Positions 8,976 through 17,193 of a stretch of DNA of 64,000 bases are shown piece after piece. A program made the position numbers and the translations under genes. Source of the DNA: Singulisphaera sp. GP187. GTDB lineage: Bacteria > Planctomycetota > Planctomycetia > Isosphaerales > Isosphaeraceae. Numbering within the stretch: the stretch's first letter is position 1; each line of letters begins with the position of its first letter. The notes under the pieces are model-generated. The model had not been told where the DNA came from. It saw only the letters and a program-made list of their open reading frames with translations, and did no database searches. The DNA lies in contig NZ_FSRB01000001.1 of the NCBI RefSeq assembly GCF_900129635.1, positions 6,213,557-6,277,556 on the forward strand, written 5' to 3'.

Positions 8976-10010
8976 TTAAAATGCGTCAGCGCTGATGATT
9001 TCTCCACCTTTCGTCGTGCTCAAGGCTCGCCATGTGGATAGGTTGATCGAATTCTTGACGAATCGAACCGAGCCGTCGGCGATCGCCGTGTTGACGCCTC
9101 CGGCGGTGTGGCGGCTCCGCGCGGCGAACGTGGTGTCGAGGATCTGGTCGGTGCTCAGGCGGATGCAAGGCGGGTTGTTTTGGTAAGGGAAGCTGCAACC
9201 GCCGTTGACCCGATCGGGGGCCGGGCTGTTGGGGGCCAGGTAGGTCTCGAAGGTGGCACCATCGCCCCACCAGGAAAATCCACGCGAGTCTTTATTGAAG
9301 CCGATGACGGTTTCCGAAACGAGCATCGTGTTGGAAACGCCGTCCAGAAAGCTGCTGAACGCGTAGTCGGCCAATCCGCCCGACGGGGGCGGGAAGTTGA
9401 CCGAGGCGATGTCAACGAAGGGGCTTCCCATATCGGAGAACGGCGCTCCGGCGTAGGCGACGGCCCCTGGGTCATTGGCATTGGCGCCGATGGGATAGAT
9501 TGCCGGCTGCAAGAGAACTGACGAGCCGAAGTTCGCGACGTAGTTATGCTGGGTGGCGTAGAACGTGTTCGCGCCCAGGATGAACGATCGCTCGTTGGGA
9601 CTTGTCATCACGTCGCTCGGGCAGAGGAGCGAGCCGATCCGGCTGGCCGCAACCGTGACGTTGGTCGCCCCGAAAAATCGGAAGTTGGTGTCGTAAGGGC
9701 CTCGGCCTTCGGTGTTGTTACCCACGAAATTGAAGGCGTTGAAAATGCCTTGTTGTTCCAGGTGAGGAAGCGTGAAAATGACCCAGGTGCCCCAGCTCGT
9801 GCCCTTCCGCCCGGGAGGTAGCCGGCCGTGGGTGCTCTCATAATTGTGCATGGCCAAGGCCACCTGCTTCAGGTTGTTGGTGCACTGGGCGCGTCGGGCC
9901 GCTTCACGCGCGGCCTGCACCGCGGGAAGCAGCAAGGCAATCAGGACCGCAATGATCGCGATCACGACGAGAAGTTCGATCAAAGTAAAACCGCGACGTT
10001 GCCGGATCAT
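8976..10010 (-). CDS. DUF1559 domain-containing prepilin-like protein
   Basis: 344 residues. It begins MIRQRRGFTLIELLVVIAII, a type IV prepilin leader, and continues with the conserved LPAVQAAREAARRAQCTNNLK. The end carries the family motif RHTAGGVNTAIADGSVRFVK. It is the second gene after the lipoprotein at 10589-10074 (63-bp gap, same strand), so the pair is probably one transcript. A cobalamin riboswitch lies upstream of the pair on the same strand, which is unusual for this family. Role unknown beyond export and pilin-like assembly. Confidence 0.95.
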   Translation of the reverse strand: MIRQRRGFTLIELLVVIAIIAVLIALLLPAVQAAREAARRAQCTNNLKQVALAMHNYESTHGRLPPGRKGTSWGTWVIFTLPHLEQQGIFNAFNFVGNNTEGRGPYDTNFRFFGATNVTVAASRIGSLLCPSDVMTSPNERSFILGANTFYATQHNYVANFGSSVLLQPAIYPIGANANDPGAVAYAGAPFSDMGSPFVDIASVNFPPPSGGLADYAFSSFLDGVSNTMLVSETVIGFNKDSRGFSWWGDGATFETYLAPNSPAPDRVNGGCSFPYQNNPPCIRLSTDQILDTTFAARSRHTAGGVNTAIADGSVRFVKNSINLSTWRALSTTKGGEIISADAF

Positions 10011-10073
10011 GAAATGCGTGTCCTTAAACTTTTGTATTGTGAGGATCCAATAAGGGGGAGCACTTGGGCCGGT

Positions 10074-10589
10074 TCACTGGCTCAGATCAAAGTCGAACTG
10101 GTTCGGTCCCTCTTTCGTCACTTCGATGATCCGCGGCATTCGCTTCGGTGAATTCTTTTGCGGGATCAACGGGTTGGATCGAGAGATCTTGACGGGCTGG
10201 TTGGAAATCTCCGCGCCGGTGATCTCGTCGATGGTGACGGTGCCCCCGTCGTCTGCCGGGGAAGGGGCCGTGGTTCCTGTCTGGATCTCGACCGCGTAGC
10301 GTCCTGGGGTCAGGCCTTGCGCTGCGCGGAGTTCGTATCGTCCATCTTTGATAACGGTGCCTGCCCCTTGAATTCCCGATTGGGATTCGGGATGAAACAC
10401 GATCGAGCCCTGGCCGAGTGGTTGACCACCCTCCTGGACGACGGTGCCGCGAATCGGGAATCGTCCGTCCTCGGTGGGGCCGCTGACTCCGCAGCCCATC
10501 AGGCTCAGGAGCATCAGGGCCGCGATCGAAAACGCTCGGTCCGACGCCTTCGTCGGCACGCTGGGATCGAAGCAATTGGAAGTGTTCAA
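10074..10589 (-). CDS. Lipoprotein with transthyretin-like domain
   Basis: About 171 residues from a TTG at 10589. The hydrophobic segment SIAALMLLSLMGCG ends in a lipobox-like LMGC. The body (FPIRGTVVQEGGQPLGQGSIVF, then DGRYELRAAQGLTPGRYAVEIQ) is related to the lipoprotein at 1602-2063 and has the same beta-sandwich character. The TTG start is weak; no better start with an intact signal is visible, so the exact N-terminus is uncertain. It precedes a DUF1559 gene, and a 445-nt leader connects it to the minus-strand cobalamin riboswitch at 11213-11034. Confidence 0.75.
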   Translation of the reverse strand: MNTSNCFDPSVPTKASDRAFSIAALMLLSLMGCGVSGPTEDGRFPIRGTVVQEGGQPLGQGSIVFHPESQSGIQGAGTVIKDGRYELRAAQGLTPGRYAVEIQTGTTAPSPADDGGTVTIDEITGAEISNQPVKISRSNPLIPQKNSPKRMPRIIEVTKEGPNQFDFDLSQ

Positions 10590-11033
10590 ATGTTTTGCCT
10601 GCCTGCGAAGCGGATCAAAAAAGGGGCGGAGTTCGCGCCGGGGCGGTCACTCGGACGCAGCCGCGTCGAATCGAGATGACTGCACGCTCCCGCGAAAGGA
10701 TGAGGGGCGACGTCCATCGTCAGGGCAACGCGAAGCATTGACCGGGATGCCGGGTCGAATCCGTTCAGCGACCGCTCAAGGGGACTGTGGCCCGGGGCGA
10801 TTCCTGGGGCTGGTGGAATGGGCCGAGGGCTTGTCGTGATTCAAAGTCGCCAACGCGCGGCGACCAGCGTGAATCGAATGGAGGTGGGGCAACGTGAGGA
10901 ATCGACATGGGCGCAGACCTTTCCGCCGGGCCGGGCGTGAGGGATTCACTTCGACCCACCGGCGCACGGCACGTTGCAGACGGTCTGCGAGCGGCCCGCC
11001 CGGATGCTTAATGGCCGAAGCATCGGAACAGAA
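10590..11033 (-). other. Leader between minus-strand B12 riboswitch and lipoprotein gene
   Basis: About 445 nt with no convincing gene. The only short frame, a 47-codon ORF starting near 10908 on the minus strand (MSIPHVAPPPFDSRW...), has no clear ribosome-binding site. A GCAGACCGTCTGC palindrome at about 10976-10988 could form a hairpin just after the aptamer. Similar leader length (~400 nt) is seen after the plus-strand riboswitch before metE. Confidence 0.4.
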
Positions 11034-11213
11034 GCTCGACGGGCAGGTCTTCTGGCTTACGGCTCTTAATGGCCCCGGACAGCCTTCCCGCCTTGCGGCA
11101 GTGGCGATTCATGTCCGGATGCCTGACCGATTACAGCGGCGGCCCCGCGACGGATTCACACCGTCTTCCCTATTATCCCCCGCTCCCCATTCGGAGCGGC
11201 GGCACCTGTCGAG
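11034..11213 (-). promoter_or_regulatory. Cobalamin (B12) riboswitch, minus strand
   Basis: Read on the minus strand, the region contains all landmarks of the cobalamin aptamer: GGTGTGAATCC core followed by GCCGCTGTAATCGG, and the 3' B12-box-type GCCAGAAGACCTGCC (plus strand 11042-11056). The P1 ends GTCGAG (plus 11208-11213) and CTCGAC (11035-11040) can pair. It points towards the lipoprotein/DUF1559 pair ending at 8976, about 445 nt downstream. It is back to back with a second cobalamin riboswitch at 11702-11889. Confidence 0.85.
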
Positions 11214-11368
11214 GATTCTTATTAGAACGACAGGTGGGTTTCTGGTCAAGCAGGACGCCTGTCGTGTGCCCCCCTCCCCTCTCACCACGGATTTGCGAAG
11301 TGGATCGAGTCTCTCGCAAGGAAACCGGGCCGTCGGTCTGGTCCGGAGGCCGAAATTCGCGGGAGAAA

Positions 11369-11488
11369 CTCGTTCCCACGCTCTGCGTGGGAATGCCGTC
11401 TTGGCCGCGCTGCGGCCCCACCCGCCGGGGAAGACAAGACGACGCAGAGCGTCGCAGACGGCATTCCCACGCAGAGCGTGGGAACGAG
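11369..11488. repeat. Dispersed palindromic repeat, copy A
   Basis: A ~120-bp unit bounded by CTCGTTCCCACG and CGTGGGAACGAG, containing hairpins of the CCCACGCNNNGCGTGGG and GACGCNNNGCGTC types and a GGCCGCGCTGCGGCC palindrome. The left flank (11331-11368, with GGAGGCCGAAATTCGCGGG) is shared with copy E in reverse. Other copies lie at 27136, 27431, 34976 and 45753. It sits between the two divergent riboswitches. Confidence 0.85.
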
Positions 11489-11701
11489 ATCTTATTGTTA
11501 TTGCATGGATATCAAAAAATACGAATAGAACGATTTGGGCGGCTTGGGTCACGTCTCCAACCAATCCGGCACGGAATGAGGGACATGTGCATGAGCGTGA
11601 AGTCTGCGATTGGATCGTCGTCACACGCCAAAGTCTGCCAAGGATAAGGAATTCCTGGAGGCGACTGGACCATCGACCCGATAGGCTCTATGATTCGTCA
11701 T

Positions 11702-11889
11702 CTCGACAGGTTCCAGCCGCGAGAGCGGGTGGATGAAAAGGGAAGCCGGTGTGAATCCGGCGCAGGGCCGCTGCTGTAATCGGTCAGAGACTCGGGTGTG
11801 ATGCCACTTCGACCCGGCGATGAGCCGGATCGGGGGAAGGTTGCCCGAGAATCGCTACGAGCCGAAAGCCAGAAGACCTGCCTGTCGAG
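11702..11889 (+). promoter_or_regulatory. Cobalamin (B12) riboswitch upstream of metE
   Basis: CTCGACAGG at 11702-11710 and CCTGTCGAG at 11881-11889 form a perfect 9-bp P1. Inside lie GGAAGCCGGTGTGAATCC, GGGCCGCTGCTGTAATCGG and, near the 3' end, GCCAGAAGACCTGCC, the conserved core and B12 box. Cobalamin riboswitches upstream of metE repress the B12-independent methionine synthase when cobalamin is present. The aptamer ends ~397 nt before the metE start; the switch mechanism (terminator or start-site masking) cannot be read directly. Confidence 0.95.
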
Positions 11890-12015
11890 CGATCGTCTTG
11901 GTGCCTCGGACCCAGGCACGTAGGCAGGACATGGTACAGTCTGCGCTTGCGGACACCTCCTGCGCTCTTGGTCCGACCACCCCATCTGCCCGGACCGGCA
12001 GGAAGGATTGTCTCC

Positions 12016-12231
12016 ATGTTTACTCCCTCTGATCGTGAATGCGCAGGGACTTGCCCTCACCGGCATTCCCTCCTGGTTCGTACGGTCTCTCAGGCCGTCG
12101 CTCGTGTTGTCGTCACCGCAGTCGTGACTTGCCGCATCGCCGCTATCGTCTCCCTCCTGGTTGGACCGCGACACGGTGTCGAAGCCGGGTTCTCCGTCCT
12201 GAAAGCCCGCGCGATCCCGGTCGCCGCGTGA
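12016..12231 (+). CDS. Possible small ORF in the metE leader (71 codons)
   Basis: A short frame from ATG 12016 with AGGAAGG some nine bases upstream lies between the B12 riboswitch and metE. The peptide starts MFTPSDRECAGTCPHRH and has a hydrophobic centre around ARVVVTAVVTCRIAAIVSLLVG that could span a membrane. I recognise no family. It could be a leader peptide, a genuine small protein or chance; base use is similar to the neighbours. It would end 55 nt before metE. Confidence 0.3.
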   Translation: MFTPSDRECAGTCPHRHSLLVRTVSQAVARVVVTAVVTCRIAAIVSLLVGPRHGVEAGFSVLKARAIPVAA

Positions 12232-12285
12232 TTTTCGGTCGGTTGACACCCTTCGTTTGACACCCGAGTCCAGGAGTTTGTACCG

Positions 12286-14607
12286 ATGACGGCAGCGATG
12301 AATCTTGGTTTTCCGCGGATGGGCGGCCAGCGCGAGTTGAAGAAGGCCCTCGAACGGTTCTGGTCGAACCGATCGGACGCCGACAACCTCGAGGCGGTCG
12401 CGCGGCAACTCCGTGCGGCCCATTGGAGGCTCCAGCAGGCGGCGGGGATTGCTCACATCCCTAGCAATGACTTTTCCCTTTATGACCACGTGCTCGATAC
12501 GGCGGTGATGGTCGGGATGATTCCCGAGCGATTCAAGCACCTGCCGGCGGGTGTCGAACGAGACTTCGCCATGGCACGCGGGGTCGCCCACGAAGGCGAA
12601 CGCATCGGCGCGGCGGCGCTCGAGATGACCAAGTGGTTCGACACCAACTACCACTACCTCGTCCCTGAGATCGGGCCAGGACAGGGATTCACCCTCGGTT
12701 CGACGAAGCCGGTGGACGAGTTCCTGGAGGCGAAAGGCCTGGGCATCACGACCCGTCCGGTCCTGCTCGGCCCGGCCTCACTCCTCCTACTCGGCAAGGC
12801 GAAAGGCGAGAATTTCGATCCGATCGCACTCTGGCCCCGCCTGCTCCCGGTGTATGAAGAGATCTTGCGTCGGCTCTCCGCGGCCGGAGCCCCGTGGGTC
12901 CAGATCGACGAACCGTGCCTGGTGACGGACGCTTCGGTACGGGCCCTCCCCGCGCTGGAACCGATCTTCGAGCGGCTGGCGGGCGCGGCCGGTTCGATGA
13001 ATATCCTGCTCGCCACCTATTTCGGCGGTCTGGCCGATGCGCTTCCGACCGTGTTTCGCCTGCCCGTGAAGGCGGTTCACCTCGACCTCGTCCGCGGTTC
13101 CGACCCACTTCACGAGGTGTTGCCGCTCGTGCAGCCGGATCAGGTGCTCTCGCTTGGCCTGGTGGACGGCCGAAATATCTGGAAGGCGGACCTCACGCAG
13201 GCCTTGGGCCGGGCGGAAAAAGCCGCCGATCTGCTGGGGGCGGATCGGCTCTGGATTGCGCCTTCTTGCTCACTGCTTCATGTTCCGGTCGACCTGGAAG
13301 GAGAGACCGGCCTCGATCCCGAGTTGAAGAACTGGCTCGCGTTTGCACGCCAGAAGCTCGATGAAGTCAGCCTGATCGCACGCGGCGTAGAGGGTGGGCG
13401 ATCGGCGATCGAGGAAGCCCTGGCCGAGAACGAAGCCGCACTCCGGAGCCGTCGCGACTCGCCCCGGACGCGGTCATTGGAGGTGCGCCGGCGGCTGGCC
13501 GCGGTGACCCCGGAGGCACTCGCCCGCGCCCATCCCTATCCGGCCCGGAAGGCGGCCCAGCGCCACCGCACCCCTTTGCCGATCCTGCCGACCACCACGA
13601 TCGGCTCGTTCCCCCAGACCGACGAGGTTCGCAAAGCACGCGCCTCGTTTCGCTCGGGGAAATGGCGGGCGGACGAGTACGACGCCTTCCTCAAGGCCCG
13701 GGTCGTCGAGGCGATCCGCTGGCAGGAGGAGGTCGGGATCGACGTGCTCGTTCACGGCGAGTTTGAGCGGAACGACATGGTCGAGTACTTCGGGGAGAAC
13801 CTCGAAGGGTTCGCCTTCACGGCGAACGGTTGGGTGCAGAGCTACGGCTCGCGCTGCGTCAAGCCGCCGGTCATCTTCGGCGACGTCACCCGTCGCGGCC
13901 CGATGACCGTCGCGTGGGCGGAATACGCCCAGTCTCTGACCGCGCGTCCGGTCAAGGGGATGCTGACCGGACCGGTGACGATCCTCCAATGGTCGTTCGT
14001 CCGGGACGACCAGCCCCGCCGCGAGACTTGCTGGCAGATTGCCCTGGCCATCCGGGACGAGGTCGTCGACCTGGAGCAAGCCGGGATCGGCGTGATCCAG
14101 ATCGACGAGCCCGCCTTGCGCGAGGGGCTCCCCCTCCGCCACAAGGATTGGGCCGATTACTTGCAATGGGCCGTCGACGCCTTCCGGCTCGCCTCGGCGG
14201 CCGTGCGTGACGAGACGCAGATCCACACGCATATGTGTTACTGCGAGTTCAATGACATCATCGCCTCGATCGCGGCGCTCGACGCCGACGTGATCTCGAT
14301 CGAGACCTCGCGATCGCAGATGGAACTGCTCGGGGCCTTCGCCGAATTCCGGTACCCCAACGAGGTCGGGCCGGGGGTCTACGACATCCACTCGCCCCGG
14401 GTGCCGTCCCCCCAGCAGATCGAGCAACTCCTGGATCGGGCACTCGCGGTCCTCTCGCCCGAGCAGCTTTGGGTCAACCCGGACTGCGGACTGAAGACCC
14501 GACGCTGGGAAGAGGTCAAGCCCGCTCTGGTCGCGCTCGTCGCCGCGGCTCGGTCTGTCCGCCAACGCCTGGAGGGGGCGTCCGTTTCCGCCCCCGGCAT
14601 TCCCTGA
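12286..14607 (+). CDS. metE: Cobalamin-independent methionine synthase
   Basis: 773 residues, full length for MetE (5-methyltetrahydropteroyltriglutamate-homocysteine methyltransferase), which transfers a methyl group from folate to homocysteine without B12. The N-terminal duplicated barrel opens with NLGFPRMGGQRELKKALERFW. The C-terminal catalytic barrel shows the zinc site: His and Cys in HTHMCYCEF, Glu in ISIETSRS and Cys in NPDCGLKTR. The gene follows the cobalamin riboswitch at 11702-11889, the classic arrangement for repression by B12, and is followed 139 bp later by nrdA in the same direction. Confidence 0.97.
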   Translation: MTAAMNLGFPRMGGQRELKKALERFWSNRSDADNLEAVARQLRAAHWRLQQAAGIAHIPSNDFSLYDHVLDTAVMVGMIPERFKHLPAGVERDFAMARGVAHEGERIGAAALEMTKWFDTNYHYLVPEIGPGQGFTLGSTKPVDEFLEAKGLGITTRPVLLGPASLLLLGKAKGENFDPIALWPRLLPVYEEILRRLSAAGAPWVQIDEPCLVTDASVRALPALEPIFERLAGAAGSMNILLATYFGGLADALPTVFRLPVKAVHLDLVRGSDPLHEVLPLVQPDQVLSLGLVDGRNIWKADLTQALGRAEKAADLLGADRLWIAPSCSLLHVPVDLEGETGLDPELKNWLAFARQKLDEVSLIARGVEGGRSAIEEALAENEAALRSRRDSPRTRSLEVRRRLAAVTPEALARAHPYPARKAAQRHRTPLPILPTTTIGSFPQTDEVRKARASFRSGKWRADEYDAFLKARVVEAIRWQEEVGIDVLVHGEFERNDMVEYFGENLEGFAFTANGWVQSYGSRCVKPPVIFGDVTRRGPMTVAWAEYAQSLTARPVKGMLTGPVTILQWSFVRDDQPRRETCWQIALAIRDEVVDLEQAGIGVIQIDEPALREGLPLRHKDWADYLQWAVDAFRLASAAVRDETQIHTHMCYCEFNDIIASIAALDADVISIETSRSQMELLGAFAEFRYPNEVGPGVYDIHSPRVPSPQQIEQLLDRALAVLSPEQLWVNPDCGLKTRRWEEVKPALVALVAAARSVRQRLEGASVSAPGIP

Positions 14608-14746
14608 CGCCAGTTCCGGCCGGGGTCGTCTCCGGACGGCTCCGGCATTCATTGGGGTCGCGGGCCTCAGGTCGATCCCGAACCTCGTCGGGAGGCGATG
14701 CGCCTCGGCCCCTCTCTCCCTATCCTCCAAGGAATCGGAGCCGTTC

Positions 14747-17152
14747 ATGGCCGTCGATCTTGATTTCACCCCTGTCAACGGGCACGCACACGGCAACGGC
14801 AGTCCCCCCAATGGGGCCCTCGATCCGGATGAGGATCCCGGCATGCACGTCCGCAAGCGGAACGGCCGGCTCGAGCCGGTCGACGTCAACAAGATCGTCC
14901 GGGCCGTCCGCCGCACGTCGGGCGGCCTGCCCGGTGTCGACATCATGCGGATCGCGGTCAAGACCATCGGCGGCCTGTTCGACGGTGCAACCACCCGCGA
15001 GCTCGATCAACTCTCGATCCAGACGGCCGCCTCGCTGATCGCCGAGGAGCCCGAGTACTCGCAGCTCGCCGCCCGGCTCCTCGACTGCTACATCGCCAAG
15101 GAGGTGATGAATCAGGATATCCACTCATTCTCGCAGGCGGTTGCGACCGGACATCGGCTCGGCTTGATCGCGGAGGAGACCGCCCGACAAGTCGCGGCCG
15201 ACGCGCGGAAGCTCAACGCCGCCGCGGCGGCGAGCCCCCGTGACAAGTTCGAGTACTTCGGGCTGCGGACGGTCTACGACCGCTACCTCTTGCGCCATCC
15301 GACCACCCGCGACGTGATCGAGACGCCCGCCTACTTCTTCCTCCGCGTGGCCTGCGGTCTCTCCCGGAACGTCGCCGACGCCCTCGACCTCTTCGCGCTG
15401 ATGGCGTCGCACCGCTACATGCCCAGCTCGCCGACCTTGTTCAACTCAGGGACCCCCCGGCCGCAGATGTCCTCGTGCTACCTGCTCGACTCCCCCGCGG
15501 ATAGCCTGGAGTCGATCTATGACCGCTATGCGGATATCGCCAAGCTCTCGAAATACGCGGGCGGGATCGGTCTCGCCTACCACCGGATCCGCTCGCGCGG
15601 GTCGTACATCCAGGGGACCAACGGACACGGCAACGGCGTCGTCCCCTGGCTCAAGACGATGGACTCGTCGGTGGCGGCGGTCAACCAAGGGGGCCGACGC
15701 AAGGGGGCCTGCTGCGTCTATCTCGAGAGCTGGCACGCGGATATCGAGGAGTTCCTCGAGCTTAAGGACAACGCCGGCGACGAGGCGCGCCGGACCTATA
15801 ACCTCAACCTCGCGAACTGGGTTCCCGACCTGTTCATGCGTCGGGTCGAGGCCGGCTCGCTCTGGTCGCTGTTCGACCCGAAGACGGTCCCGCACCTGAC
15901 CGACCTCTTCGGTGACGCGTTCGACGCGGCCTATGCCCGGGCCGAGGAGCAAGGCCTGGCCATCAAGCAGGTGGCCGCCCGCGACCTCTACGCCCGGATG
16001 ATGAAGACCTTGGCGGAGACCGGCAACGGCTGGCTCAACTTCAAGGACGCGTGCAACCGGAAGTCGAACCAGACGCAAGTCGCGGGCAATGTGATTCACT
16101 CGTCGAACCTCTGCACCGAGATCGTCGAGGTCACCTCGGCCGGCGAAACGGCCGTCTGCAACCTGGGCTCGATCAACCTCGCCGAGCACGTTCGCGACGA
16201 CGGATTCGACTTCGACGCACTTGCCGAGACCGTCCGGACGGCTGTGCCGTTCCTCGACGCTGTCGTGGATATCAACTTCTATCCCACCCCCGAGTCGGCC
16301 ACCTCCAACCTGCGCTGGCGGCCGGTCGGGATCGGGCTGATGGGTCTCCAGGACGTCTGCTTTCAGCTCAATCTCCCGTTTGATGCCCCTGAGGCGAGAA
16401 GCCTGTCCGTTCGGATCCAGGAGGAGATTTACTTTCACGCGTTGAGCGTCTCATGCGACCTCGCCGAGCGGCATGGGCCGCACCCGGCCTTCGCCGAGAC
16501 CAGGGCGGCCGAGGGCGTCCTGCAATTTGACCTCTGGGGTTGGGAGGGAGGACAAGCCGTACGCTGGGCCGAGCTCCGCGACCGGATCCGCCGGCACGGG
16601 CTGCGGAATTCGCTCCTCGTGGCGATTGCGCCCACCGCCACGATTGCCTCGATCGTCGGCGCCTACGAGTGCATCGAGCCGCAAATCTCGAACCTGTTCA
16701 AACGCGAGACGCTCTCGGGCGAGTTCCTCCAAGTCAACCGCTACCTCGTCAAGGAACTCAAGGCGCTCGGCCTCTGGACGGAGGAGGTCCGCAACCGGAT
16801 CAAGCTGGCCGAGGGCTCGATCCAGGGGATCGAGGAGATCCCGGCCGAATTGCGCCGGGTCTATCGCACGGTCTGGGAGGTTCCGATGCGTTCATTGATC
16901 GACATGGCGGCCGATCGCGCTCCGTTCATCGACCAGAGCCAGTCGCTCAACCTGTTCATCGAGAGCCCGTCGATCGGCAAGCTCTCGTCAATGTACATGT
17001 ACGCTTGGAAGCGGGGCCTCAAAACAACCTACTACTTGCGGTCCCGGCCGGCAACCGGGATCGCCAAGACGACGGTTTCGCTCGCGCCTGGTACGCCCAG
17101 TCCGGTGGCCTGCTCGCTGGAAAATCCCGAGTCGTGCGAGTCCTGCCAGTAA
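14747..17152 (+). CDS. nrdA: Ribonucleoside-diphosphate reductase, alpha subunit (class I)
   Basis: 801 residues. An N-terminal ATP-cone regulatory domain (VRKRNGRLEPVDVNKIVRAV) is followed by the large reductase barrel. Active-site elements are visible: MSSCYLLDS, SNLCTEI and the conserved CNLGSINLAE region, and the C-terminal tail ends ESCESCQ, providing the mobile cysteine pair that re-reduces the active site. Class I enzymes reduce ribonucleotides using a diferric-tyrosyl radical from NrdB and need oxygen, not cobalamin. Placement after the riboswitch and metE suggests co-regulation by B12. nrdB starts 41 bp downstream. Confidence 0.96.
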   Translation: MAVDLDFTPVNGHAHGNGSPPNGALDPDEDPGMHVRKRNGRLEPVDVNKIVRAVRRTSGGLPGVDIMRIAVKTIGGLFDGATTRELDQLSIQTAASLIAEEPEYSQLAARLLDCYIAKEVMNQDIHSFSQAVATGHRLGLIAEETARQVAADARKLNAAAAASPRDKFEYFGLRTVYDRYLLRHPTTRDVIETPAYFFLRVACGLSRNVADALDLFALMASHRYMPSSPTLFNSGTPRPQMSSCYLLDSPADSLESIYDRYADIAKLSKYAGGIGLAYHRIRSRGSYIQGTNGHGNGVVPWLKTMDSSVAAVNQGGRRKGACCVYLESWHADIEEFLELKDNAGDEARRTYNLNLANWVPDLFMRRVEAGSLWSLFDPKTVPHLTDLFGDAFDAAYARAEEQGLAIKQVAARDLYARMMKTLAETGNGWLNFKDACNRKSNQTQVAGNVIHSSNLCTEIVEVTSAGETAVCNLGSINLAEHVRDDGFDFDALAETVRTAVPFLDAVVDINFYPTPESATSNLRWRPVGIGLMGLQDVCFQLNLPFDAPEARSLSVRIQEEIYFHALSVSCDLAERHGPHPAFAETRAAEGVLQFDLWGWEGGQAVRWAELRDRIRRHGLRNSLLVAIAPTATIASIVGAYECIEPQISNLFKRETLSGEFLQVNRYLVKELKALGLWTEEVRNRIKLAEGSIQGIEEIPAELRRVYRTVWEVPMRSLIDMAADRAPFIDQSQSLNLFIESPSIGKLSSMYMYAWKRGLKTTYYLRSRPATGIAKTTVSLAPGTPSPVACSLENPESCESCQ

Positions 17153-17193
17153 CCGCACCGCCCTCCCCTCCTCTTTTACGGAAGAATGAACTG

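Noticed and set aside
11109..11624. 171-codon minus-strand frame
   Set aside because: It runs through the riboswitch and the palindromic repeat; no protein similarity is evident.
13474..14994. 506-codon minus-strand frame
   Set aside because: Shadow of metE and the start of nrdA, both certain genes.
16540..17193. N-terminal extension of nrdB
   Set aside because: It lies entirely in another frame of nrdA; NrdB homology begins at the ATG at 17194.
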